Below, piece by piece: positions 37,081 through 46,996 of a stretch of 64,000 bases of DNA. Position 1 is the first letter of the stretch; each line of letters begins with the position of its first letter. Both the position numbers and the translations under genes were made by a program. This DNA comes from Idiomarina aquatica (lineage in GTDB: Bacteria > Pseudomonadota > Gammaproteobacteria > Enterobacterales > Alteromonadaceae): the NCBI RefSeq assembly GCF_003987185.1, contig NZ_PIPS01000001.1, positions 992,001 to 1,056,000 on the forward strand, written 5' to 3'. Below the pieces are notes generated by a model. It saw nothing but the letters and a program-made list of their open reading frames with translations, was not told the DNA's origin and did not search any database.

Positions 37081-37158
37081 AACAGCCTCCTTAGTTTGGG
37101 GTTGAGTCTATGTTAGACAACTTTGTAAAATTATCGCATTGTTACGCGACACGCAAAG

Positions 37159-37194
37159 AAAAACGGCCGCATTCGCGATGAATGCGGCCGTTTT
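37159..37194 (-). terminator. Intrinsic terminator after lpdA
   Basis: ACGGCCGCATTC and GAATGCGGCCGT form a 12-bp stem with a 5-nt loop; on the minus strand TTTTT follows. It ends the pyruvate dehydrogenase operon and keeps it from the ferritin-like gene. Confidence 0.93.
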
Positions 37195-37219
37195 ACCGTT
37201 CATTAAACGTAACAGTCTG

Positions 37220-38647
37220 TTACTTTTTCTTTTTCGCCTTTGGATTCGGCATATCCGTAATCGAACCTTCCTGAATCTCAGCGGCCAGACCGACTGACTC
37301 ATGCAGCGTTGGGTGAGCGTGCACGGTCAAAGCGATGTCTTCGGCATCACAACCCATTTCGATGGCCAGGCAGACTTCACCCAGCAGCTCGCCGGCATTG
37401 CTGCCGCACATAGCACCACCGATAATGCGGTTGTTCTTATCAAAGATCAGTTTAGTCATACCCTGTTGCGCATTAGAGGCAATGGCACGACCTGATGCTG
37501 ACCAAGGGAAGGTGACCACATCGTATTCGATGCCTTTCTCTTTCGCTTCTTTTTCAGTAACACCTGCCCATGCTACTTCTGGGTCAGTGTACATGATCGA
37601 AGGAATGACTTTAGGCTCGAAGAAATGCTTCTTACCAGAAATCACCTCGGCAGCAACGTGAGATTCGTGTACGGCTTTGTGCGCCAGCATTGGCTGACCA
37701 ACGATATCGCCAATGGCGAAGATGTGGTCAACGTTGGTACGCATTTGGCTGTCAACGTTGATGAAACCGCGCTCATCCACTTTCACACCGGCTTTGTCAG
37801 CGTCAATTTTGTTACCATTCGGCGCTCGGCCAACGGCAACCAGAACTACGTCGTACTTAACCGGTTTCTCTGGCGCGTTCTTGCCTTCAAAGGTCACGTA
37901 AATGCCGTCTTTCTTGGCTTCAACGTTGGTCGCCTTGGTGCTCAGCATGATGTTTTCAAAGCGGCCTTTGATTTGCTTGTTGAAGCTCTTGATAATATCG
38001 GCGTCAGCAGGTGGTACAAGCTGGTCGGTCATTTCGACAACATCCACTTTAGAACCCAGCGATGCGTAAACCTGACCCATTTCCAGTGCGATAATACCGC
38101 CGCCTAACAACAACATTTTCTTCGGAATTTCTTTTAATTCCAGCGCGTCAGTAGAATCCCATACGCGCTCATCGTCATGCGGTACAAACGGCAGTTTGAT
38201 TGGTTGTGAACCGGCCGCAATGATAGCGTTATCAAATTCAACGGTGGTTTCACCGTCATCACCTTCTACTTTGATGGTGTTGCTGCCGGTAAATTTGCCG
38301 TAACCATTAACGACTTTGACTTTACGCATTTTCGACATCTGACCTAAGCCACCGGTCAGCTGGCCAACGACTTTTTCTTTATGCTTACGCATTTTTTCCA
38401 AGTCGATTTTTGGCTCACCAAACTCAATGCCTTCAGCCGCAAGATTTTTTGCTTCTTCGATGTGCTTGGTCATGTGCAGCAGTGCTTTTGACGGAATACA
38501 GCCAACGTTCAGGCAAACACCGCCTAAGGTGCTGTAACGCTCGATCAAAACAACATCAAGGCCTAAGTCGGCGGCACGGAAAGCTGCCGAGTATCCGCCT
38601 GGGCCTGAACCTAACACCACTACCTGTGTCTTAATTTTGTCGCTCAT
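37220..38647 (-). CDS. lpdA: Dihydrolipoyl dehydrogenase (E3)
   Basis: A 475-residue FAD disulfide oxidoreductase, the E3 component that reoxidises dihydrolipoamide with NAD for pyruvate and 2-oxoglutarate dehydrogenases. FAD-binding VVVLGSGPGGYSAAFRAA, the redox disulfide GGVCLNVGCIPSKALLH, NAD-binding and the C-terminal catalytic dyad HAHPTLHESVGLAAE are all present. The C-terminal end is Lys-rich (PNPKAKKKK). It is the last gene of the pdh operon, 136 bp behind aceF, with a hairpin in the gap, so it may also have its own transcript. Confidence 0.97.
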   Translation of the reverse strand: MSDKIKTQVVVLGSGPGGYSAAFRAADLGLDVVLIERYSTLGGVCLNVGCIPSKALLHMTKHIEEAKNLAAEGIEFGEPKIDLEKMRKHKEKVVGQLTGGLGQMSKMRKVKVVNGYGKFTGSNTIKVEGDDGETTVEFDNAIIAAGSQPIKLPFVPHDDERVWDSTDALELKEIPKKMLLLGGGIIALEMGQVYASLGSKVDVVEMTDQLVPPADADIIKSFNKQIKGRFENIMLSTKATNVEAKKDGIYVTFEGKNAPEKPVKYDVVLVAVGRAPNGNKIDADKAGVKVDERGFINVDSQMRTNVDHIFAIGDIVGQPMLAHKAVHESHVAAEVISGKKHFFEPKVIPSIMYTDPEVAWAGVTEKEAKEKGIEYDVVTFPWSASGRAIASNAQQGMTKLIFDKNNRIIGGAMCGSNAGELLGEVCLAIEMGCDAEDIALTVHAHPTLHESVGLAAEIQEGSITDMPNPKAKKKK

Positions 38648-38762
38648 GTTAACCCCTTGTTTGTTACGGCTGGTTGAGCCACCAGCCGAGGTCAGTCAAC
38701 GCTAAAAAGTGGCGCTATTGTAGCGCGAATTGTTTCGTATTTCTTGTGCAAAATGATCGTAG

Positions 38763-38781
38763 CTCGTGCCACTGGCACGAG
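38763..38781 (-). terminator. Hairpin 2 bp after aceF
   Basis: CTCGTGCCACTGGCACGAG is a near-perfect palindrome of 19 bp, directly downstream of the aceF stop. There is no run of T, so it may be an mRNA-stabilising or attenuating structure between aceF and lpdA rather than a full terminator. Confidence 0.5.
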
Positions 38782-38783
38782 AC

Positions 38784-40538
38784 TTACAATACCAATTTGC
38801 GAATGTCGCCCAGCACCTGACTGAGGTAGCTGGTAAAGCGCGCGGCTTCCGCGCCGTCGATCACACGGTGATCGTACGACAGTGACAATGGCAACATCAG
38901 TCGCGGCTCGAACTCTTTGCCATTCCATTTCGGCTTCATCTCGTTACGTGAAACCCCCAGAATAGCAACGTCCGGTGCATTAACAATCGGCGTAAAGGCC
39001 GTACCGCCAATGCCACCCAAACTTGAGATAGAGAAACAACCGCCCTGCATGTCAGCGGCTTTCAATTTGCCGTCTCGTGCTTTGGCACTGATCTCAACCA
39101 GTTCTTCGGATAGTTCGTAAATGCCTTTTTTATCCACATCACGAATAACCGGAACCACCAAGCCGTTTGGTGTATCAACCGCAATACCGATGTGTACATA
39201 TTTTTTCATGTACAGCGACTCACCCGACTCTGACAAGCTCGAGTTAAAGGTCGGGAACTCGCGCAACGCTTTGGCACAGGCTTTCATGATAAACACCAAC
39301 GGTGTGATCTTGAAGCCAAGATCTTTCTTCTTCGCCACCTCGTTCTCGGATTTACGGAAGTTTTCCAGCTCGGTGATATCCGCTTCGTCAAACTGCGTAA
39401 CGTGCGGGATGGTTACCCAGTTACGGTGCAGATTAGGGCCAGATTTACGTTGAATCCGCGACAATTGCACTTCTTCGACTTCACCAAATTTGCTGAAATC
39501 AACTTTTGGCGCATCGATGACCTGCAGACCGCCACCGCCCTGGCCAGTTGCACCCGCAACCGCTTTCGGACGCGACAGTTCGTACTTAACGTAGTCTTGT
39601 ACGTCTTCTTTCAGGATACGCCCTTTTGGTCCATTGCCTTTGACCTGGGACAGATCCACACCAAATTCGCGGGCAACGCGACGTACCGCCGGTGACGCAT
39701 GAATGACGTGCTTATCTTTGCGCTCAGTCGGGTGATCCGGTACCGGCGGCTGACGCTCGGTGGTTGGCGTCGCACGCGAGCTGTCGTCATCGTCAGACGA
39801 TGTTTGCGCTTGCTGCTGTTTCGACTCGCTCTTCTCGGTCTTGTCTTCGCTCTCGGACGCTGACGCTTGCGCATCCGCAGTGTCCGCCGAACCGCCAGCC
39901 ACTTTCAGCTTAGCAATGACCGACCCCTGCGAGACTTTATCACCCTCTTTTACCAACATCTCAACGATCTCGCCGTCATCAGGACACGGCACATCCATCG
40001 TTGCTTTATCGGTTTCAAGCGTAATCAAGCCATCTTCTTTGGCAACGCTGTCACCTTTCGAGACCAGGATTTCAATGATTTCGACGTCTTCTTCATCACC
40101 GATATCCGGGACTTCCACGTCAATCACTTTGGCTTCGCCAGCGCTCGCCTTGCGGTCAGAATCCTGGCTTTCTTTTGCTTCGTCTTCTGGCTCAGCCTTG
40201 CTTTCTGCCTCAGCCTTATCGTCGCTTTTCTCATCGCTGTTTGCTGTGTCGTCAGTGCTCTCTTCGGTTGCCTCGTCGGCATCGTCCGAGGAGCCCGCAT
40301 CCGCCGCTTCGACCAGCGCCAGCACGTCACCTTCGCTGATGGTATCGCCTTCCTTAACCTTCAGCTCGACGATTTTACCGCCGGCTGAAGCAGGGATATC
40401 CATGGACGCTTTGTCACTCTCGACGGTGACAATACCGTCTTCTTTTTCGACGGTATCACCAACGCTGACTAACAATTCAATGACTTCGACTTCTTCACCG
40501 CCCACGTCAGGGACTTTGAGTTCGATTGTATCGGCCAT
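38784..40538 (-). CDS. aceF: Pyruvate dehydrogenase E2, dihydrolipoyl acetyltransferase
   Basis: A 584-residue E2 subunit with two N-terminal lipoyl domains (lipoyl Lys43 in ESDKASMD and Lys178 in ETDKATMD), an E1/E3-binding domain (HASPAVRRVAREFGVDLSQV) and the C-terminal acetyltransferase domain with SYDHRVIDGAEAARF. E. coli AceF has three lipoyl domains. The linker between the two lipoyl domains (about residues 80-136) is very acidic and Ser-rich with few Ala-Pro repeats, which is unlike the usual flexible Ala/Pro linker. It lies 11 bp behind aceE. Confidence 0.96.
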   Translation of the reverse strand: MADTIELKVPDVGGEEVEVIELLVSVGDTVEKEDGIVTVESDKASMDIPASAGGKIVELKVKEGDTISEGDVLALVEAADAGSSDDADEATEESTDDTANSDEKSDDKAEAESKAEPEDEAKESQDSDRKASAGEAKVIDVEVPDIGDEEDVEIIEILVSKGDSVAKEDGLITLETDKATMDVPCPDDGEIVEMLVKEGDKVSQGSVIAKLKVAGGSADTADAQASASESEDKTEKSESKQQQAQTSSDDDDSSRATPTTERQPPVPDHPTERKDKHVIHASPAVRRVAREFGVDLSQVKGNGPKGRILKEDVQDYVKYELSRPKAVAGATGQGGGGLQVIDAPKVDFSKFGEVEEVQLSRIQRKSGPNLHRNWVTIPHVTQFDEADITELENFRKSENEVAKKKDLGFKITPLVFIMKACAKALREFPTFNSSLSESGESLYMKKYVHIGIAVDTPNGLVVPVIRDVDKKGIYELSEELVEISAKARDGKLKAADMQGGCFSISSLGGIGGTAFTPIVNAPDVAILGVSRNEMKPKWNGKEFEPRLMLPLSLSYDHRVIDGAEAARFTSYLSQVLGDIRKLVL

Positions 40539-40549
40539 CTCAGTACTCC

Positions 40550-43222
40550 TTATGCGTTACGTGGGTTGATTTTGTCGACATCGATACCGAAGTCTTTGAT
40601 CGCTTTTGCGAGCACTTTCTTGTCGATATCACCGGCATCAGCCAGTTCTTTCAGTGCCGCCACAACGATGTACTCCGGACTTACTTCAAAGTGCTTACGC
40701 AAATTGCTGCGACTGTCCGAACGACCAAAGCCATCGGTACCCAGCACACGGTAAGAGGTCGGTACCCACGCACGAACCTGATCAGCGTACAGCTTCATGT
40801 AATCCGTTGCTGCTACCGCCGGACCTTTCGCGTCTTTCATCACTTTGGTGATGTAGGCTTCTTTACTGTCTTTATCGGCATGCAGCATGTTGTGGCGATC
40901 AACGTCCAGACCATCACGAGCCAATTCATTAAACGACGTTACACTGTATACCGTTGAGTTAATGTCAAACTGCTCAGCCAGCATGTCAGCGGCTTTACGC
41001 ACTTGTTGCAGGATAGTACCGCTACCCAGTAACTGCACATCGCCTTTGGCTTTGTTCTTCGCCTTGACGTTGTCCAGTACGTAAATACCTTTAAGGATGC
41101 CTTCTTCAGCTCCTTCCGGCATTTCCGGCTGCTGGTAGTTCTCGTTCATTACCGTCAGGTAATAGAACACGTTTTCCTGATCTTCGTACATACGCTTAAG
41201 ACCGTCGTGTACGATAACCGCAATTTCATAGCCATAGGTTGGATCATAGCTGATGCAGTTAGGTACCGTACCAAACAGAATGTGGCTGTGGCCATCCTGG
41301 TGCTGCAGACCTTCACCGTTCAGCGTTGTACGACCCGCGGTACCGCCAATCAGGAAACCACGAGTTTGGCTGTCACCGGCAGCCCAGACCAGGTCACCGA
41401 CACGCTGGAAGCCAAACATTGAATAGTAAATGTAGAACGGGATCATCGGCTCATTGTTCAGTGAGTAGCTGGTACCCGCTGCCACCCACGATGCCATCGC
41501 ACCCAGTTCGTTAATACCTTCCTGGATAACCTGACCTTTTTTGTCCTCACGATAGTAAGCAACCTGATCAGCATCTTGTGGTGTGTATTTTTGACCGTGG
41601 TGTGCATAGATACCCACCTGACGGAACAAGCCTTCCATACCAAAGGTACGCGCTTCATCCGGAATGATCGGGACAATTCGCTTACCAATTTTCTTATCTT
41701 TCAACAACGCCGTCAGCACACGGACAAATGCCATGGTCGATGAAATTTCGCGATCGCCGGAACCTTTAAGAACCGCATCGAAGGCTTTCAGCGCCGGCAG
41801 TTCCAGTTCAACGTCACTTTGCGCACGGCGCACAGGCATATAACCGCCCAATGCTTCGCGACGCTCTTTCATGTACTTCATTTCGTCGCTGTCTTCGTCG
41901 AACTTGTAGTACGGCAGGTCTTCCAGCTCACCGTCCTTGAATGGAATGTTGAAGCGGTCACGCAAGTGCTTGATCGCGTCCATGTCCATTTTCTTAACCT
42001 GGTGCGCAATGTTTTTACCTTCACCCGCGGCGCCCATGCCATAACCTTTTACGGTTTTCGCCAGGATCACCTGTGGACGATTTTTGGTGTTCACCGCTTT
42101 GTGGTACGCCGAGTAAACTTTCACCGGATCGTGGCCACCACGGTTCAGACGCCAGATATCCTCATCGGACAGGTTCGCCACCATTTCTTCAGTTTCAGGG
42201 TATTTACCGAAGAAGTGTTCACGAGTGTACTTGCCGCCTTTGGCTTTAAAGTTCTGGTAGTCACCGTCAACGGTTTCTTCCATCAACTGACGCAACTTAC
42301 CTTCGGTGTCCCGGTACAACAACGGATCCCAGTAACGGCCCCAAATCACTTTGATCACTTCCCAGCCGGCACCACGGAAGGTTCCTTCCAGCTCTTGAAT
42401 GATCTTACCGTTACCACGCACCGGGCCGTCCAGGCGCTGCAGGTTACAGTTAATCACGAACGTCAGGTTATCCAACTCTTCGCGCGCTGCCAGGCTGATA
42501 GCACCCAAGCTTTCCGGCTCATCGGTTTCACCGTCGCCCATAAAGCAGTATACGCGTTGATTTGAACAGTCTTTAATACCACGGTCAGTCAGGTACTTCA
42601 GGAACCGCGCCAGGTAAATGGCTTGAATCGGACCAAGCCCCATAGATACCGTCGGGAACTGCCAGAAGTCCGGCATCAAGTTTGGATGCGGGTACGAAGG
42701 CAGGCCTTTGCCTTCAACTTCCTGACGGAAATTGTTTAATTGCTCTTCGGTCAGACGTCCTTCAATAAAGGCTCGGCCGTAAATACCCGGCGACGCATGG
42801 CCCTGAATGAACAGGAAGTCACCGCCGTCACCGTTACTCGGCGCACGGAAGAAATGGTTAAAGCCTACGTCATACAGCATCGCCGACGAGGCAAAGCTAG
42901 CAATGTGACCACCCAGCTCTTCGCCTTTTTGCGAGGCACGCAATACCATCATCACGGCGTTCCAGCGAATCGCTGAACGGATACGTGCTTCCATGGTTTG
43001 GTTGCCCGGCATGGTCGGTTCCTGGCTGGCAGGAATCGTATTCAGGTATGACGTTGTTGGACGATACGGCAAATACGCACCATTGCGGCGCGCTTTATCG
43101 ATTAATTGCTCCAACAAGAAGTGGGCACGCTCGGGGCCTTCGGCATCAAGCACACCCTCAAGAGCGTCTAGCCACTCCTGAGTTTCCTGCTGGTCAACGT
43201 CTTTGTTTAATTCTTCACTCAT
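40550..43222 (-). CDS. aceE: Pyruvate dehydrogenase E1
   Basis: An 890-residue homodimeric thiamine-diphosphate E1 of the gammaproteobacterial type. It begins MSEELNKDVDQQETQEWLDALEGVL; the ThDP/Mg motif GDGETDEPESLGAI…NLTFVINCN is in the first third (GDG…N), and the IRRP-like region and the C-terminal TLWNGF-free segment SYRVLGTDGFGRSDSR are as in E. coli AceE. It decarboxylates pyruvate and acetylates the E2 lipoyl group. It follows pdhR by 24 bp on the same strand, so PdhR is autoregulating the operon from the upstream promoter. Confidence 0.97.
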   Translation of the reverse strand: MSEELNKDVDQQETQEWLDALEGVLDAEGPERAHFLLEQLIDKARRNGAYLPYRPTTSYLNTIPASQEPTMPGNQTMEARIRSAIRWNAVMMVLRASQKGEELGGHIASFASSAMLYDVGFNHFFRAPSNGDGGDFLFIQGHASPGIYGRAFIEGRLTEEQLNNFRQEVEGKGLPSYPHPNLMPDFWQFPTVSMGLGPIQAIYLARFLKYLTDRGIKDCSNQRVYCFMGDGETDEPESLGAISLAAREELDNLTFVINCNLQRLDGPVRGNGKIIQELEGTFRGAGWEVIKVIWGRYWDPLLYRDTEGKLRQLMEETVDGDYQNFKAKGGKYTREHFFGKYPETEEMVANLSDEDIWRLNRGGHDPVKVYSAYHKAVNTKNRPQVILAKTVKGYGMGAAGEGKNIAHQVKKMDMDAIKHLRDRFNIPFKDGELEDLPYYKFDEDSDEMKYMKERREALGGYMPVRRAQSDVELELPALKAFDAVLKGSGDREISSTMAFVRVLTALLKDKKIGKRIVPIIPDEARTFGMEGLFRQVGIYAHHGQKYTPQDADQVAYYREDKKGQVIQEGINELGAMASWVAAGTSYSLNNEPMIPFYIYYSMFGFQRVGDLVWAAGDSQTRGFLIGGTAGRTTLNGEGLQHQDGHSHILFGTVPNCISYDPTYGYEIAVIVHDGLKRMYEDQENVFYYLTVMNENYQQPEMPEGAEEGILKGIYVLDNVKAKNKAKGDVQLLGSGTILQQVRKAADMLAEQFDINSTVYSVTSFNELARDGLDVDRHNMLHADKDSKEAYITKVMKDAKGPAVAATDYMKLYADQVRAWVPTSYRVLGTDGFGRSDSRSNLRKHFEVSPEYIVVAALKELADAGDIDKKVLAKAIKDFGIDVDKINPRNA

Positions 43223-43246
43223 AGCTATTCCTTACCGTTACGTTAT

Positions 43247-43993
43247 TCAGGAACGACGCAGCGAGCGTTGGATGCGTGACTGTTCCTTGGTCATTTCCAA
43301 CAATGCCTGTTCAATATAGGACAAATGTTGATGACACGCATCCCGCGCCTGCTCCGGTTGCCCCCCAATAATTGCCGCAGCAATCTGGGAGCGATGTTGA
43401 TTGAGCTGCTCAATAACCTCGGGGTTTTGAGCCAGTATTTCTAAATTTTGTTTGATGTTTTCCGCGAGCAATTCTTGCATTCCCATCACCACATGCAGTA
43501 ACACCACGTTGTGGGATGCTTCTGCGATACGTAAGTAAAAACTCACTAACGCATCAACTTGCGCATCAATATCACCCGCTTGTGATTCAATGATGTTATT
43601 GATACTCAGTTTGATCCGATCCAGATCGGAATCGGTTCCTCTCAACGCCGCATAAAACGATGAGATACCCTCTAAGGCGTGACGAAACTCCAGCAGGTCA
43701 AATTGCGACTCCGGATGTTTCGCCAGCAACTCAAACAAAGGGGTAGTCACCTTGTCATTCAAGGTATCGGTAACATAAGTGCCACCGCCTTGACGACGAT
43801 CAACTAAGCCTTTGGCTTCGAGCTTTTGAATCGCCTCACGCAGCGATTGTCTGGACACATTAAATTGCTGCGCCAGATCGCGCTCTGACGGGAGTTTTTG
43901 GCCGGCAACGAAGCGCCCGTCAACGATCATCGCTTCAATTTCGGCAACGATCTGGTCGGAAATTTTCGTTACTTTTATTTGCTGAAACGGCAA
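43247..43993 (-). CDS. pdhR: Pyruvate dehydrogenase complex repressor
   Basis: A 248-residue GntR/FadR-type repressor. The winged helix is at the N-terminus (ISDQIVAEIEAMIVDG…, KLPSERDLAQQFNVSRQSLREAIQKLEAKGL), and the all-helical effector domain binds pyruvate, which releases it from DNA. It is the first gene of the pdh operon; a PdhR-type palindrome lies 41 bp upstream of its start. Confidence 0.95.
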   Translation of the reverse strand: MPFQQIKVTKISDQIVAEIEAMIVDGRFVAGQKLPSERDLAQQFNVSRQSLREAIQKLEAKGLVDRRQGGGTYVTDTLNDKVTTPLFELLAKHPESQFDLLEFRHALEGISSFYAALRGTDSDLDRIKLSINNIIESQAGDIDAQVDALVSFYLRIAEASHNVVLLHVVMGMQELLAENIKQNLEILAQNPEVIEQLNQHRSQIAAAIIGGQPEQARDACHQHLSYIEQALLEMTKEQSRIQRSLRRS

Positions 43994-44033
43994 AATGCGC
44001 GACTCTCCCGATAGTTCGATAAATCGTCAGGTA

Positions 44034-44050
44034 AATTGGTCTGACCAAAC
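44034..44050. promoter_or_regulatory. PdhR operator
   Basis: AATTGGTCTGACCAAAC has the two half-sites TTGGT-N3-ACCAA of the PdhR consensus. It is 41 bp upstream of pdhR, where repression of the pdh operon is expected; a weaker similar sequence (TGGTCTGGTATGACC) lies near 44097-44111. Confidence 0.8.
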
Positions 44051-44132
44051 AGTGCGGTTATTTTAATCCATAACGGCCTATAACCCAAATTTTTTCTGGT
44101 CTGGTATGACCTGCGCAGAGTGATAATTTGCG

Positions 44133-44959
44133 TTAATGCAGTCCGCCGGACAACGTCAGCAACGCGATAACACACAACCACACCAACTGTTGTCGCTTCA
44201 TTAATCCCAACTGCGCGGTGACCGCATCGGTTTTATCATCCGGGTGATGGGGAAGATCCTCCGCCTTAGCAATAAGGTTTGCGAGAATCCGATCATTGGG
44301 ACGGTTGAAGTCGGTTAATGAGGCCAGCCAAACCGGCAAGGCGCGAGAAAAATGGCCAACCACCAGCAACCCCAAACCGGTCAGTCGAACCGGAATAAAG
44401 TCGACGGCCCAGCGGATGCGATCAAGGGGCAACGCGCTAAATTGCGATTGATACTGTACCTGAGCGCTGCGGATAGAAGCGTACGCTAAGGCACCAAAGA
44501 CCCCAAACACCACAAAAAAGAAAATGATAGCGACGTAATATTGGTAGTTTAACCAGCATACGGTGTCTTCAACAGCACGCGTATCATCATGACCGGCGAA
44601 CGCCTGCAATTGCTGTTCTTGCCGCTCCGTTGGCTCGCCTTTGTTGGCCGCTTTTAAATACTGTTTATAGGCGTTTCGCGCCGGCTGACAGCTACAAGCC
44701 ACCAAAAAGGCAATGATACCACCGATAAAGGTCACCAATAGATTGTCCAGCCAACTGACCAATAGTCCTGCCGCCAACGCTGGTAACAACAACCACAGCA
44801 TTTGCACCCATGGCTTTTGTAGCTGCTGCTGGTAACGGCTCGCGGCGAGTTTTTGCTGGCTCCAGTCAAGCCAACGGCCAAGCAGAAAATCCATCTGCCA
44901 GAAAGCGGGTAGATGCGTAACACGCTCAATACTTAGCGCTATCAGCAGTGCGATGAGGA

Positions 44960-44963
<4 letters not shown>
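44133..44963 (-). CDS. ampE: AmpE-type inner-membrane protein
   Basis: A 276-residue protein with several hydrophobic helices (starting MILIALLIALSIERVTHLP, and LLLPALAAGLLVSWLDNLLVTFIGG). AmpE is a membrane protein usually found with AmpD and linked to beta-lactamase regulation; in many species its real role is unclear. The gene overlaps the ampD stop by 4 bp and is downstream of it, the usual ampD-ampE order. No ampC/ampR gene is seen in this window, so a specific role in beta-lactamase induction is not supported here. Confidence 0.85.
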
Positions 44964-46453
<1,490 letters not shown>

Positions 46454-46528
46454 TCTCGTACGAAACAATAGAGTTGCCGGTAACAGCAGCCTCTACCATG
46501 CTTGCGGTTTTCATCATTGGAAACCGCT

Positions 46529-46996
46529 ATGCTCATAACACACGCCCGCCCTGCGCTTAAACCCGCCTTCAGCCTGATCGAGCTGATGGTTGTGGTTGCC
46601 ATTATCGGTATTCTCTCCTCTTTCGCGGTACCGGCTTACCATCATTACACCCAACGCGCCAAAGCCGCTGAAGCAATACAACATGCGCAGCCGATGCAAC
46701 TGGCGATTGCGCTGTGTTGGCAGGTTGAAGGCAGCCTCGACCGCTGCAACCGCCCTGGACAACGAGGGCTACCAAACCTTCCGCTGCCGTTGCCGGACTC
46801 GCTGAGCGACTTTCAAGTGCTTGATTCAGCGTCCATTCAGCTGGAACTGCGCGAAGTCACTCAAGACAACACGGCCGTTGTGGTCGAGTTAAGTCCGCAA
46901 CTGCAGCAAGGCATGCTGAACTGGGTAACCCGCTGTTCAGACTACGCATCCGGACGCTCAGCCGTAGCGGCTTGCCAGGCAGATTTACGTCAATGA
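46529..46996 (+). CDS. pilA: Type IV pilin (PilA-like)
   Basis: A 155-residue prepilin. I start it at the ATG giving MLITHARPALKPAFSLIEL, nine codons after the first open ATG, to keep a short class III leader. The mature N-terminus is FSLIELMVVVAIIGILSSFAVPAY, with Glu5 and the long hydrophobic helix. The residue before the cleavage site is Ala, where nearly all type IV prepilins have Gly; PilD can accept Ala in some cases. The C-terminal half has two Cys pairs (CWQVEGSLDRC and CSDYASGRSAVAAC). It is a translation-coupled start of the pilABCD locus. Confidence 0.85.
   Translation: MLITHARPALKPAFSLIELMVVVAIIGILSSFAVPAYHHYTQRAKAAEAIQHAQPMQLAIALCWQVEGSLDRCNRPGQRGLPNLPLPLPDSLSDFQVLDSASIQLELREVTQDNTAVVVELSPQLQQGMLNWVTRCSDYASGRSAVAACQADLRQ

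Noticed and set aside
36769-37219. Encapsulin gene or cargo operon around the EncFtn-type protein
   Set aside because: No HK97-fold shell protein among neighbours on either strand.
39760-40569. Ser-rich 269-codon plus-strand ORF antisense to aceF
   Set aside because: The aceF acidic linker gives Ser/Leu codons on the other strand; aceF is certain.
41819-42565. 248-codon plus-strand ORF antisense to aceE
   Set aside because: Shadow of the aceE reading frame; no family features.
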